Shown: one piece after another, positions 21,109 through 30,000 of the stretch | Layout: every line of letters starts with the position of its first letter | Numbering within the stretch: the stretch's first letter is position 1 | Assembly (NCBI GenBank): GCA_026708185.1 | Contig: JAPOVK010000044.1 | Location: 1 to 64,000 of the forward strand | Reading direction: 5' to 3' | Origin: Gammaproteobacteria bacterium | Lineage (GTDB): Bacteria; Pseudomonadota; Gammaproteobacteria; Pseudomonadales; Azotimanducaceae | Length of the DNA: 64,000 nt | The notes under the pieces: generated by a model | The model's input: only the letters and a program-made list of their open reading frames with translations | Databases searched by the model: none | Told to the model about the DNA's origin: nothing | Program-made: the position numbers and the translations under genes

Positions 21109-21875
21109 CATGGTCGTGTTGTACCTCGCCTGGGCTGCATGGGTAGATTTCGCTGGGGGTCGCCAAAGCGTTGCGCGATGAGGTCGGGCAGATGAGGCAA
21201 GCGGTCAGTCAACAGACGGCAGCACTCCGGCAACATCGCGTCGGGATCCCAGCTTCCCGCGAGCGACGCATTCTCGATAGCGGCCATGTTTACGCGGCTG
21301 AACGCGGTAGCCGCGTTCTGAACGCGCCGCACCGCCGCGAACTCCTCGTCGCGGCTGACATCCGAGTACGCGAGCCTTGCCAGTAGGTTGGTCGTTGAGG
21401 CGCCGTCGGGCGGGAGATCGGCCGGTATCGCTTCGCCATGGTCGATCAGGACGAACTGGCTGGCACCCCTGAATAGCAGGTTGCTGGGCGTCCGATCGCT
21501 GTTCGCGATCCATTCGTCAAATGCGACCGCAAGCGCCATGTGTTGCCACCTTGCCAATTGACTTCGCAGCACGGTGTCGTCACGCATTCCCTGCAGTTCG
21601 CGAGTGTCGGTAGCCAACGTGCCGAAGGCGTATCTTCCGTGCTCGCTCAAGGGTGTGTCCTCCACAAGCACAACACCCGGCCGGAGAGCGGGCAGACCAA
21701 CATCCTGAGCGATCAGGGCGCAGAGGACTTCGCGCACGATCTGGTAGACGGGCACGGGCTTGATGTAGGCAGCCGCAATCCTGTCCGCTACATGCACAGT
21801 GCAGCGCCACACGCTTCCAACACGCGCCGGCGTCGAGCCTTCTACCACCGTCATCAGAGATGTGGGTTGAAGCAC
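21108..21875 (-). CDS. HipA-like serine/threonine kinase
   Basis: Small HipA-fold protein kinase, 255 residues from the GTG start used here; an ATG at 21854 would remove seven residues. It shows Lys39 in AAYIKPVP as the likely ATP-binding lysine. The catalytic loop is FDEWIANSDRTPSNLLF, with Asp127 and Asn132. FVLIDHGEAI holds Asp145 in the place of the DFG metal ligand. HipA of toxin pairs phosphorylates glutamyl-tRNA synthetase, but this short branch has other, mostly unknown targets. A GGAGG at 21891-21895 is 15 bases from the GTG, rather far, so the start is uncertain. The gene follows the amidohydrolase at 21902 closely and overlaps its partner by four bases. Confidence 0.8.
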   Translation of the reverse strand: MLQPTSLMTVVEGSTPARVGSVWRCTVHVADRIAAAYIKPVPVYQIVREVLCALIAQDVGLPALRPGVVLVEDTPLSEHGRYAFGTLATDTRELQGMRDDTVLRSQLARWQHMALAVAFDEWIANSDRTPSNLLFRGASQFVLIDHGEAIPADLPPDGASTTNLLARLAYSDVSRDEEFAAVRRVQNAATAFSRVNMAAIENASLAGSWDPDAMLPECCRLLTDRLPHLPDLIAQRFGDPQRNLPMQPRRGTTRP

Positions 21876-21901
21876 CGTACTGCCCGAGTGCCTCCGGTAC
21901 C

Positions 21902-23068
21902 CTAGACCCCGTACAACGCCTTCACGTTGTCCCGAGTGATCTTCGCTCGGTGCGTCTCGTCGATCCCATCGAACAACTCGTCGAGCACGTCGTTCGAGCA
22001 CGGCCACGTCGAGTCGGTGTGTGGATAGTCGGAGCCCCACATCAGGTTGTCGAGGCCGATGAGTTCGCGTGTCGCGAGCGCCGGTCGATCATCCTCGATC
22101 GTCGCGTAGAACTGGCGGCGCCAGACCTCGTGCGGCGGCGTTCCGGTGAACGGTTCGTCCATGTTGCGCCTCTCCCGCTGCAGGCCCTGGTCGACGCGGT
22201 CCAGCCAATGCGCGATCCAGCCCGCGTTGAATTCGGCGACGACGATCTTTAGGTCCGGATGGCGTTCGCAGACGCCGCGGCACATGAACTCGACGATGGT
22301 CCGTTGCACGGTGCCCTGGGTCGCCGCGTAGTCGGCGATGGCGTCGGGCCGATGCGCCGTGTTGCGACGCTCCTTCGGTAGATAGGCGTTGCACCCGACA
22401 TGCATGGAGAGCGGGAATCCCGCCTCCTCGGCGCGGGCCCAGATGGGCTCGTAGACGTCGTCGTAGTACGGCGCATCGGCTGGTGACGTGCACGGGATGC
22501 AGCCGCCCTTGAAGCCCATCTTGATGACCCTGTCGATCTCTTCGGTGGCGGCTTCGGGATCCTGGACCGGGATTGCCGGCAGGCCGAAGAGGCGCCCGTT
22601 CGACGCCGTCGTGTAGTCGTGCAGCCAGTCGTTGTAGTTCTGCTGCAGCGCCACCTGCAGCGGCGTATTGGCCATGCCGAACATGCCGAAGAAGCCGGGG
22701 TAGAGGAACTCCGCGGCGAGCCCGTCGGCGTCCTGGTCCTCGTAACGGTGCGCACCGTCGACGAGGCCCTTGCGCATGCCGGCGTAGCCGCTGTTGAAGA
22801 GCGCCACAAGCTCGGGGTCCTTCATATGGGCGACATCCGGCTTGTGGCCGGGTTTGCGTTTCAACGGCTCGTTGCGGGCCAGCCGCGTCGCCGCCATGCC
22901 CATGCGCGCCACGCTGACCCCGCGCATGCCGCCGGCCGGTACGACGATGGCGTCCACCTGATCGCCGACATCCATGATGCGCGGCGCCTCGTCGCCGAAG
23001 CGTTCCGCGAGCCCGGTGAACACGTCGCGCCCCTCCACGACGTGGGAATCCGCCGAAATGGGTTTCAT
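21902..23068 (-). CDS. Amidohydrolase family 2 metal-dependent hydrolase
   Basis: TIM-barrel hydrolase or decarboxylase-like protein, 388 residues. The start at 23068 gives MKPISADSHVVEG, the N-terminal metal-site motif of this branch (Asp-Ser-His in place of His-x-His), and is preceded by GGGAGAGGG at good spacing. Further landmarks are FPLSMHVGCN with a metal-binding His, DLKIVVAEFNAGWIAHWLDR, and GSDYPHTDSTWP near the C-terminus with the catalytic Asp. Relatives include aminocarboxymuconate-semialdehyde decarboxylase-like enzymes and many uncharacterised proteins of aromatic or xenobiotic catabolism. No catabolic partners are adjacent. The longer open frame upstream lacks family features. 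Confidence 0.9.
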   Translation of the reverse strand: MKPISADSHVVEGRDVFTGLAERFGDEAPRIMDVGDQVDAIVVPAGGMRGVSVARMGMAATRLARNEPLKRKPGHKPDVAHMKDPELVALFNSGYAGMRKGLVDGAHRYEDQDADGLAAEFLYPGFFGMFGMANTPLQVALQQNYNDWLHDYTTASNGRLFGLPAIPVQDPEAATEEIDRVIKMGFKGGCIPCTSPADAPYYDDVYEPIWARAEEAGFPLSMHVGCNAYLPKERRNTAHRPDAIADYAATQGTVQRTIVEFMCRGVCERHPDLKIVVAEFNAGWIAHWLDRVDQGLQRERRNMDEPFTGTPPHEVWRRQFYATIEDDRPALATRELIGLDNLMWGSDYPHTDSTWPCSNDVLDELFDGIDETHRAKITRDNVKALYGV

Positions 23069-23135
23069 CGTCCCTCTCCCTTGAGTGTGCCGTTTCGTCG
23101 CGATTCTACACACGTCGCTTGTGCGGCTATGGTCT

Positions 23136-23516
23136 TCAGCGGATCGTCTCGACTTGGACATCCGCGGCAAGTGCAGTCCACGTCCGATCGGCCGTGTAGA
23201 CCTTCTCCCGGCGGTCCATCGCAACGGCGAGACAGGCACGGTCACCCAGCGACAGCCCAAGCGGCTTCGTCACCTCAACAAGGCTCCCCGCGAGTTCCGC
23301 CTGCGCCGTGGAGAAGGGGAGCACCGAAAGCCCCAGCGCTTCGAGCTCGGACAACAAGCCGGTCGTGTCGACCTGCGCGGTGCATGCCTTGCCGACCACC
23401 TCGCCCCAGTTCACCGTCGACATCACGGCTTGGTCGAGGACCTGCCTTACGCCTTGGCCACCGGGCTCCTGTTGCAGGTAGGCGAGTAGCGCCGACGAGT
23501 CCAGTACGACACTCAC
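23136..23516 (-). CDS. vapC: PIN-domain toxin, VapC family
   Basis: 126-residue PIN-domain ribonuclease, the toxin of a type II pair. Acidic metal ligands are visible: Asp6 in VVLDSSALLAYL, Glu in NWGEVV, Asp in SLGDRACLAVA and Asp in YTADRTW. The order and spacing match VapC. It is encoded nine bases downstream of its antitoxin on the same strand, the usual order. Activity would be cleavage of tRNA or rRNA; the actual target is unknown. Confidence 0.92.
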   Translation of the reverse strand: MSVVLDSSALLAYLQQEPGGQGVRQVLDQAVMSTVNWGEVVGKACTAQVDTTGLLSELEALGLSVLPFSTAQAELAGSLVEVTKPLGLSLGDRACLAVAMDRREKVYTADRTWTALAADVQVETIR

Positions 23517-23525
23517 TCGTGGTTC

Positions 23526-23789
23526 CTAGGAGCTCGCGGCTTCACCGCGCCGTTCTTCGATGAGTTCGTCGGCCAAACTGCGCCCGTCGGCCTTGCGGAA
23601 CCGTTGGTGTACCCGACGTTCCACGGCGGCGGTTTTCTCAATCACCAGATGGTCGGCCTCCAGTCGGACCAAGAGGTGCTCGCCTGCCGAGAGATCGAGC
23701 GCCTTGCGGAAAGACGCGGGTAGCACGAGCCGTCCCTGAGCTCCCAACGTGATGCTTGCCTGAGGTCGAGCCATGGTCTGTTCTGTCAT
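23526..23789 (-). CDS. AbrB/SpoVT-type antitoxin of the VapBC pair
   Basis: 87-residue swapped-hairpin DNA-binding protein. ITLGAQGRLVLPASFRKAL followed by LSAGEHLLVRLEADHLVIE is the AbrB/MazE fold. The C-terminal tail (ADGRSLADELIEERR) should wrap and neutralise the PIN toxin. The ATG at 23789 has GGAGG seven bases upstream; a second in-frame ATG five codons later is possible. The pair probably represses its own promoter, located in the 160 bases shared with the divergent gene at 23951. Confidence 0.9.
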   Translation of the reverse strand: MTEQTMARPQASITLGAQGRLVLPASFRKALDLSAGEHLLVRLEADHLVIEKTAAVERRVHQRFRKADGRSLADELIEERRGEAASS

Positions 23790-23950
23790 CGAATGCCTCC
23801 GACACGATCTCTGTATATGCCACTAGATCGCCAGAGTGCCACATCCATAGATACGTGGCAACTCGGTGTCGGCCCGAGTCGCGCGCGCCAGCCGACGGGT
23901 GCGACGCCACGGCCCGTACAATGTGCAGAAGCTACCTCGAAGGAAACCCC

Positions 23951-24334
23951 ATGAAGGCACTGTCGTTGGCTACCTTGGCTGTCTTGGTCACCCTAGGCTT
24001 GGGTGCAAACGCGCAAGAGCGCGGTCCGATGCTGGATCGTCTACAGACTGCACTGGGTCTGTCGGACGAGCAAACCGTTGAAGTGGGGAAGATCCTCGGC
24101 GAACAGGCCGAGGAACGGCGCGCCCTGATGCAGGAGGCAAGGGATACCGGTGATCGACGTGCTGTGCGCGACAGGATGCAGGCCGTGATGGTGTCAACGG
24201 AGAAGAAACTCGGCGAGGTACTCAACGAGGAACAGATGGCCACGTACCGGGAGATGATGGCGGAGATGCGGGCCGGCCAGCGTGGGCGAGCGGGAGGACG
24301 GGGTCCGGCTCGGGAAGGACAGCGCCAACAGTGA
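23951..24334 (+). CDS. Small secreted Spy/CpxP-like or heavy-metal-sensor-like helical protein
   Basis: 127 residues with a clean signal peptide (MKALSLATLAVLVTLGLGANA). The mature part is almost all charged helix: LGLSDEQTVEVGKILGEQAEERR, a middle section rich in Arg and Met, then LNEEQMATYREMMAEM, and a Gly/Arg-rich tail. The spacing of L-x-E-Q repeats recalls the LTXXQ motif of Spy/CpxP periplasmic chaperones, so a periplasmic helper role is inferred. AAGGA precedes the ATG. It is transcribed alone, divergent from the toxin-antitoxin pair. Confidence 0.7.
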   Translation: MKALSLATLAVLVTLGLGANAQERGPMLDRLQTALGLSDEQTVEVGKILGEQAEERRALMQEARDTGDRRAVRDRMQAVMVSTEKKLGEVLNEEQMATYREMMAEMRAGQRGRAGGRGPAREGQRQQ

Positions 24335-24399
24335 ACGAGGCGGGCGCCCCGCGCTTGGATGCGCCTGCGTCGTTGAGTTCCTGCTAAGGTAACGCCTAA

Positions 24400-24476
<77 letters not shown>

Positions 24477-24591
24477 ACCCATCAGCCGACGTAGACGTTT
24501 GTGTTGTGCCAAATGAGGAACGCGCGGGCCTTTGTGCCGTCGGCGAGGTCCGGGCGAGAATAGGGTGTCCAGACAACGCCCTAAGCCTCCT

Positions 24592-25860
24592 ATGACAGAT
24601 TCTCCTCTCCCCGTCGGCGATCCCGTCGCCCTCGGTTTCGATCCCGAACGCCTCGCCCGCCTCGCCCCGGCGATGCAGGAGTTCGTCGACACCCGGCGCG
24701 TGCCGAATCTCGTCACGCTGGTTGCCCGGCGCGGACAGGTCGTGCACCACCACGCTTGCGGCGTGCTCGATCTGGACGACGATGCGCCTGCGGGCCTCGA
24801 TACGCTGTTCCGCATGTGGTCCAACACCAAGCCCATCGCCGGTGCCGCCACGATGGTCCTCTACGAGCGCGGCTTGCTGACCCCCGACGACCCCGTGTCG
24901 AAGTTCCTGCCCGAGTACGCGAACCAGCGGGTGCGTCTTGCAGATGCGCCGATGATGACGGAGCCGGCCAAGCGCGGCATCACCATCCGCGACTGCCTTA
25001 CCAATACCACCGGCCTCGTCAACCCGAGCACGATGCCGCATTTCTATCGCCAGCAGTACGGCGAAGTGCTGACCACCCTCGGTTGGATCGGCCGGGACGC
25101 GAACATGCTCTCTCTTCCGGACGGCGAATCCCCGCCGACCAATCGCGAGCGCGTGCGTGCCCAGGCGGAACTGCCGCTGGCCGCCCATCCCGGCGAGCAG
25201 TTCGGCTATCACCTCGGCTACCGGTTGCTGTCTGCGGTGCTCGAGGAAGCGAGCGGCCAGCGCCTGGACGAACTGTTCCGGGAGGCGATCTTGGATCCGC
25301 TGGAGATGAACGACACCGGCTTCTACCTCAAGGAAGGCGCTCTGGATCGCTTCGGCGCCAGCTACGTGCCGCGTGAGGTGGACGGTGAAATCCACTTGGT
25401 AGCGGTGGACAAGGCCGCAACCAGTGAAAAGACGGTCGGCCCGCAAGTGGAGTTCGCGGCCGGCGGCGACATGGGCGGCGTCCTTTCCACGGCCGGCGAC
25501 TACGCCCGTTTCGGCCAGATGCTCTTGAACGGCGGCGAACTCGACGGCGTACGCATCCTAGGGCGCAAGACCGTCGATCTGATGATCGGCAACCACACCG
25601 GCGACATGGTGATTCCGATGACCGGGCCGGGGTTCCACTGGGGCCTGGGCGTTGCGATGTACCACGGACGCGACCGGTTCCCGCTGATCCGGTCCGCTGG
25701 AACATACGGCTGGGGCGGTGCGGCCGGGACGACCTACTTCGCCGACCCTCTTGAGGAACTGCTCGGGGTGTGTCTCACCCAGGTCATGTCCCATGGCATG
25801 ATGCCGGGCAACACCTACCAGGAGGACTTTCAGCGGTTGGTGTACCAGGCATTGGTATGA
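24592..25860 (+). CDS. Serine hydrolase, beta-lactamase (class C)/EstB family
   Basis: 422-residue beta-lactamase-fold hydrolase. Ser77-Asn-Thr-Lys80 in RMWSNTKPIAG is the nucleophile motif and Tyr206 in GYHLGYRLL the second element. WGGAAGTTYFADP forms the C-terminal glycine-rich strand. There is no signal peptide. The middle segment FAAGGDMGGVLSTAGDYARFGQMLLNGG is the standard block of these esterases and D-aminopeptidase-like enzymes. No Shine-Dalgarno is evident before the ATG. Its stop overlaps the start of the epimerase gene (ATGA), so the two are coupled, perhaps acting on an acylated sugar or glycoside. Confidence 0.9.
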   Translation: MTDSPLPVGDPVALGFDPERLARLAPAMQEFVDTRRVPNLVTLVARRGQVVHHHACGVLDLDDDAPAGLDTLFRMWSNTKPIAGAATMVLYERGLLTPDDPVSKFLPEYANQRVRLADAPMMTEPAKRGITIRDCLTNTTGLVNPSTMPHFYRQQYGEVLTTLGWIGRDANMLSLPDGESPPTNRERVRAQAELPLAAHPGEQFGYHLGYRLLSAVLEEASGQRLDELFREAILDPLEMNDTGFYLKEGALDRFGASYVPREVDGEIHLVAVDKAATSEKTVGPQVEFAAGGDMGGVLSTAGDYARFGQMLLNGGELDGVRILGRKTVDLMIGNHTGDMVIPMTGPGFHWGLGVAMYHGRDRFPLIRSAGTYGWGGAAGTTYFADPLEELLGVCLTQVMSHGMMPGNTYQEDFQRLVYQALV

Positions 25861-26981
25861 CCGTCCGGCTGGCAACCGCAGCCACTGCGGTCCTTGCGGC
25901 GACAGCGTCGATGGCGGAGCGGTCGCTTGAGGCTGTGCAATTCGGCGTCGTCGATGGCGAGCCGGTGAACCTCTTCACGCTGACCAACGCCCGTGGCGCA
26001 GAAGTTCGCATCACCGAGTACGGCGGCATCGTCGTCTCGATCCGCGTTCCGGACCGCGACGGCCGGCTTGGCCACGTGGCCCTCGGCTACGACCGGTTGG
26101 ACGACTATGTGGCCGACAATCCATTCTTCGGGACGATCACAGGTCGCTACGCCAACCGCATCGCCGGCGGTCGCTTCGAACTCGACGGCGAGACCTGGCA
26201 ACTGGCGCAGAACGACGGCGAGAACGCGCTGCATGGCGGCATCCGCGGGTTCGACAAGGTGGTCTGGAACGGCGTGGCGACCGCGTCAGGCGACGGCGTC
26301 GCATTCACCTACGTGAGTCCCGACGGCGACGAAGGCTATCCCGGCGAACTGACGACCACGGTGACATACACGTGGACGGACGACGACGCGTTGCGCATCG
26401 ACTACGAGGCCCGCACGGACAAGCCCACGGTCGTGAACCTCACCAACCACAGCTACTTCAACCTCGCGGACGGTGGCGCGGGGACGGTGCTCGACCACCA
26501 TCTGACGGTCAACGCGGCGCGCTACACGCCGGCGGACAACGAGTCGATTCCTACCGGCGAGATCGTCCCGGTGGCGGCCACGCCGTTCGATTTCCGCAGC
26601 TCACAGACCCTAGGTGCGCGCATCGCGAACGACCATCCGCAGCTACGCGCAAGCGGTGGCTACGACGTCAACTTCGTGCTCGACGAAGCCGACGCGGACA
26701 TGATCCTCGCGGCGGTCGTCTACGCTCCAACGACCGGGCGGGTCATGGACGTGCTGACGGACCAACCGGGCGTGCAGCTCTACACGGGCAACCACTTCGA
26801 TGGCCGCCATGTCGGCATTGGCGGCGTGAGACACTTCAGACACAGCGGGTTGTGCCTGGAGACCCAGCATTTCCCTGATTCTCCGAACCAACCCGGCTTC
26901 CCGTCTACCGTGCTGCGTCCGGGCGAGACTTACTCGACGACGACGGTCTATCGTTTCCGCACGCAATCCATCGCTCGGTGA
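25857..26981 (+). CDS. galM: Exported aldose 1-epimerase
   Basis: Mutarotase interconverting alpha and beta anomers of aldoses, 374 residues. A signal peptide (MTVRLATAATAVLAATASMA) places it in the periplasm, unlike cytoplasmic GalM. Substrate-binding Arg101 (GRYANRIAGG), His126 (NALHGGIRGFDK), catalytic acid His198 in NLTNHSYFNL, and the catalytic base Glu in LCLETQHFPDSPNQPGFP are all present. The ATG overlaps the stop of the serine hydrolase, showing translational coupling. The intended sugar may come from an extracellular glycan. Confidence 0.94.
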   Translation: MTVRLATAATAVLAATASMAERSLEAVQFGVVDGEPVNLFTLTNARGAEVRITEYGGIVVSIRVPDRDGRLGHVALGYDRLDDYVADNPFFGTITGRYANRIAGGRFELDGETWQLAQNDGENALHGGIRGFDKVVWNGVATASGDGVAFTYVSPDGDEGYPGELTTTVTYTWTDDDALRIDYEARTDKPTVVNLTNHSYFNLADGGAGTVLDHHLTVNAARYTPADNESIPTGEIVPVAATPFDFRSSQTLGARIANDHPQLRASGGYDVNFVLDEADADMILAAVVYAPTTGRVMDVLTDQPGVQLYTGNHFDGRHVGIGGVRHFRHSGLCLETQHFPDSPNQPGFPSTVLRPGETYSTTTVYRFRTQSIAR

Positions 26982-27053
26982 GTCGTTTAGCCAACACCAC
27001 CAAGAGGGGACCGAGCGGGGCGAGTAACGCCGGGACGTGCCGAGCGCGCACTT

Positions 27054-30000
27054 CTATCGGATGTTGAGCGCGGCCACGGGTCGTTGGGCGTGCATTTCCG
27101 GCGCGTACATGGCCTCTACCCGCGTGGGCGGCATGTTGAAGCGGCCAGCGGTGTTGTACCGGACTCGGTAGCGCAACGTCAGCGCGCCCTTCGGCACGTA
27201 CGCGTAGTACGCCCGGTAGCTTGTGAGCGTGCGCTCGACGAAAGCGGGCCAGCGATGCCCGGAGCGGAGGCCGTCGTCGGCGAGCATGGCCGAATCGCCG
27301 CCGAGGCCCCCACCCAGGATTGTGGCGCCGGCAGGGATTGGATCCTCGACCACCACCCAGGTCATGTCACGGTCGGCCTCTACGCCGATGGTGACCTCGG
27401 CGACGTCCCCGCGCCGCCATCGCCGTCCTTCTCGGCGGATGGGTGTGACGGTGCGCTCGATGCGGTAGCCGCGCTGCACCGGGCGCTCGATGGGTACCGC
27501 AGCCTCGAGGGCGACCAGGCTCCACGGCATGCCGGCGCCTTCGTGGTCAAGGGTGAGGGTCTCGGCCGAAGACCACGGCATGACGATAGGCTGGGGTTTT
27601 TGGTCCCCGATCCAATGAACTCGCTCATCGGATTCCCCAAGGCGGATGGCGCTGGCCCCGGAAACTGGCTCTGCTTCGTGCGAGGTCCGGAAGCGTTCGG
27701 TTGCGACCGCCCCCCAAGCGTTCGCCACCGTGGTATCCCAACGCCCACGCTGTTGCCGACCGAAAAGACCTCGCATCAGTTGCGGCAGGTCGGCGTCCCA
27801 CCCCGGCTCGTCGAACGCTAGCAGCAACATGCGGGCGGCATTGGCGTCGGTGGACACCATCTGCCACCACAGGTGGTCCCTTGCTTCCGTCGATAGTGCC
27901 ATCGTCGTTCCCTGCAGGTTCAATCGGGCGTATAGCAAGCGCTTCGCCACTGGCAACTCCGGGTGTTGCGGCGCCAACCGGGTCAGTGTGTCGATCCAGT
28001 CAAGCAACGCCGAACTCGGTGCCAGCGCCAGGTTCTGGTCGTGCAAAGGCAGCATCGACGGCTCCAACTCGCCGTAACGGGCGAGCGCCGCAAGAATGGG
28101 CAGCGACTTTGTCCACGCGGAGCCCCGCTCGTATGGCGCTCGCGGTTGGGCTAGGGACGGTAGGCGTTCCTTCAGGCCGGTCAACATCCGTTGGCGGAGG
28201 TCGTCGGGAATCGCTCTACCCGCCACATCGGCGATGGTCAGTACGTAGGCGGTCAGCGTCGTGGATCCCTGAAGTCCCTCCCGCGGGAAGAAACGCAGCA
28301 ACCCCCAATGGTCGAGTGCGGCTGTGGCCGTCTGCATGGCCGTCGCCCAGCGTTCCGGGCTGGCACCGAGTACTACGGCTGCCGACACCTGTTGCTCGAT
28401 GCACGTATACGGATACCGTCCCATGTGGTCTCGGACCGCGTCGAGGCCGACACCCAGCGTCGGCATCAGGGCGACGCGTACGCCGCCTTTGCCAGGCAAC
28501 GCCTTCGCCGGCTTCTCGACGGGCAATTCGGCGGACTCGTCGAGTTGTCTGATCGTCGCCTGCTGGACTTCGACTGGTACGAGCGGGAGCACCTGTTGGG
28601 TGGTCTGGAGCCTGTCGGTAGCCGAATCGGCCGTGGCGTCGACCTGCCAGGAGACCTCGAGCACTCCGTTCGGAACCGTGACCGTCCAGGCGAGTTCGCG
28701 CGATCCGCCGGGGGTCAGCGTCACGTGTCGTGCGTCCAGTGGTCGACCGTTCAGGGATGGGACGACCTCGACGTCCTGTGTGCGCTGAGTCGGGTTCTGC
28801 ACGGTGAAGGCAGCGTCGAAGCGGTCGCCCTCGCGGACGGTAGGAGGCAAACCTGCGTGGACGATGAGATCCTGCGTGGTCCGAATGGATGTCTCGCCTG
28901 TACCGAACAGGTCCGTGCCGGCCTCGGCGACCGCTGCGATTCGAAAGGAGGTCAGCAGATCGTTCAGCGGGAAGGCGACCTCGGCCTTGCCGTGGTCATC
29001 GAGGAGTACGCGCCCCTGCCACAGCACGAGCCGGTCGAAGTCTTTTCTCGCCACGGGACCCTCTTCAGGCCGGCTGGCAGTGCCTAGCTGGTAGGTGTGA
29101 TCGAAGATGACGTCCCCGGGCGAAGGCATCTCGAAGTTGTCACGGCGACCATACGACCCTGTGACAACCATCTCGTAGACCGCGCCCGCCCGTGGATCGG
29201 ACGGCTGGGGCGGGTAGTCGATCGTTCGGTACAGCCCGCGGAGCCCGGTCGCGGATTCCGTGTCGACGCGGCGCCAGTTCATCATGCGCTCAAGGATGCG
29301 CCAGCTCGCATTGGGCCAACGCTCGAGCAGCGCTTCGTCCACGACGGCGATCGCGACTTCGCCGCCGCCGGCTGGCTCGCCGTCTGGTCTGGTGACTTCG
29401 ATGCCGACCTCCACCGCGTCGCGCACGCGGTAGACCTCGCGGTCGGTGCGAACCGCGACGTTGAGTTCGTGGTGTGCCGTGTCGACGCGGATCCAGGTCT
29501 TTGCCCGCAGCGAATTGGGTCCGGCTGCATCCGATGGCTTGATCGGCCGCCCGTCGGCGCCGACGAGAGTGGCGGCATCGACGTCCGCCAGGACGGGCGC
29601 CGGTGCGATGCGGCCGCGGATCGCCAGCACGGCTACCTCGATGTTCGGCGCGTACCGTTCATGCACCGGCACCGAAATCACGGACGCCGGCCCGCGAACG
29701 GGCGTGACAAAGGCATCCAGAATGCCTTCGCGCTCGACTGTGACCAGGGCCGTCGCGTCTTCGAACGTGGTGCTTGCCTCGACTCTCGCGACCTCGCCGG
29801 GCATATATGGCGTGCGCGATCCTTTGCGCCTCCGATTGAGATCGGTCAGAACCAGGTGTTGCCCAGATGCGCGCCGGTCGGGATAGACCGAATGCTCGAA
29901 TTCACCCATGCGGCCTTCGGCGTCGGCGACACGGGAACTGACGATGATGCTCTGTGCCGACGAGTCGCCCGGCAGGTCGCACGTGATGTGGCCGTCGGTG

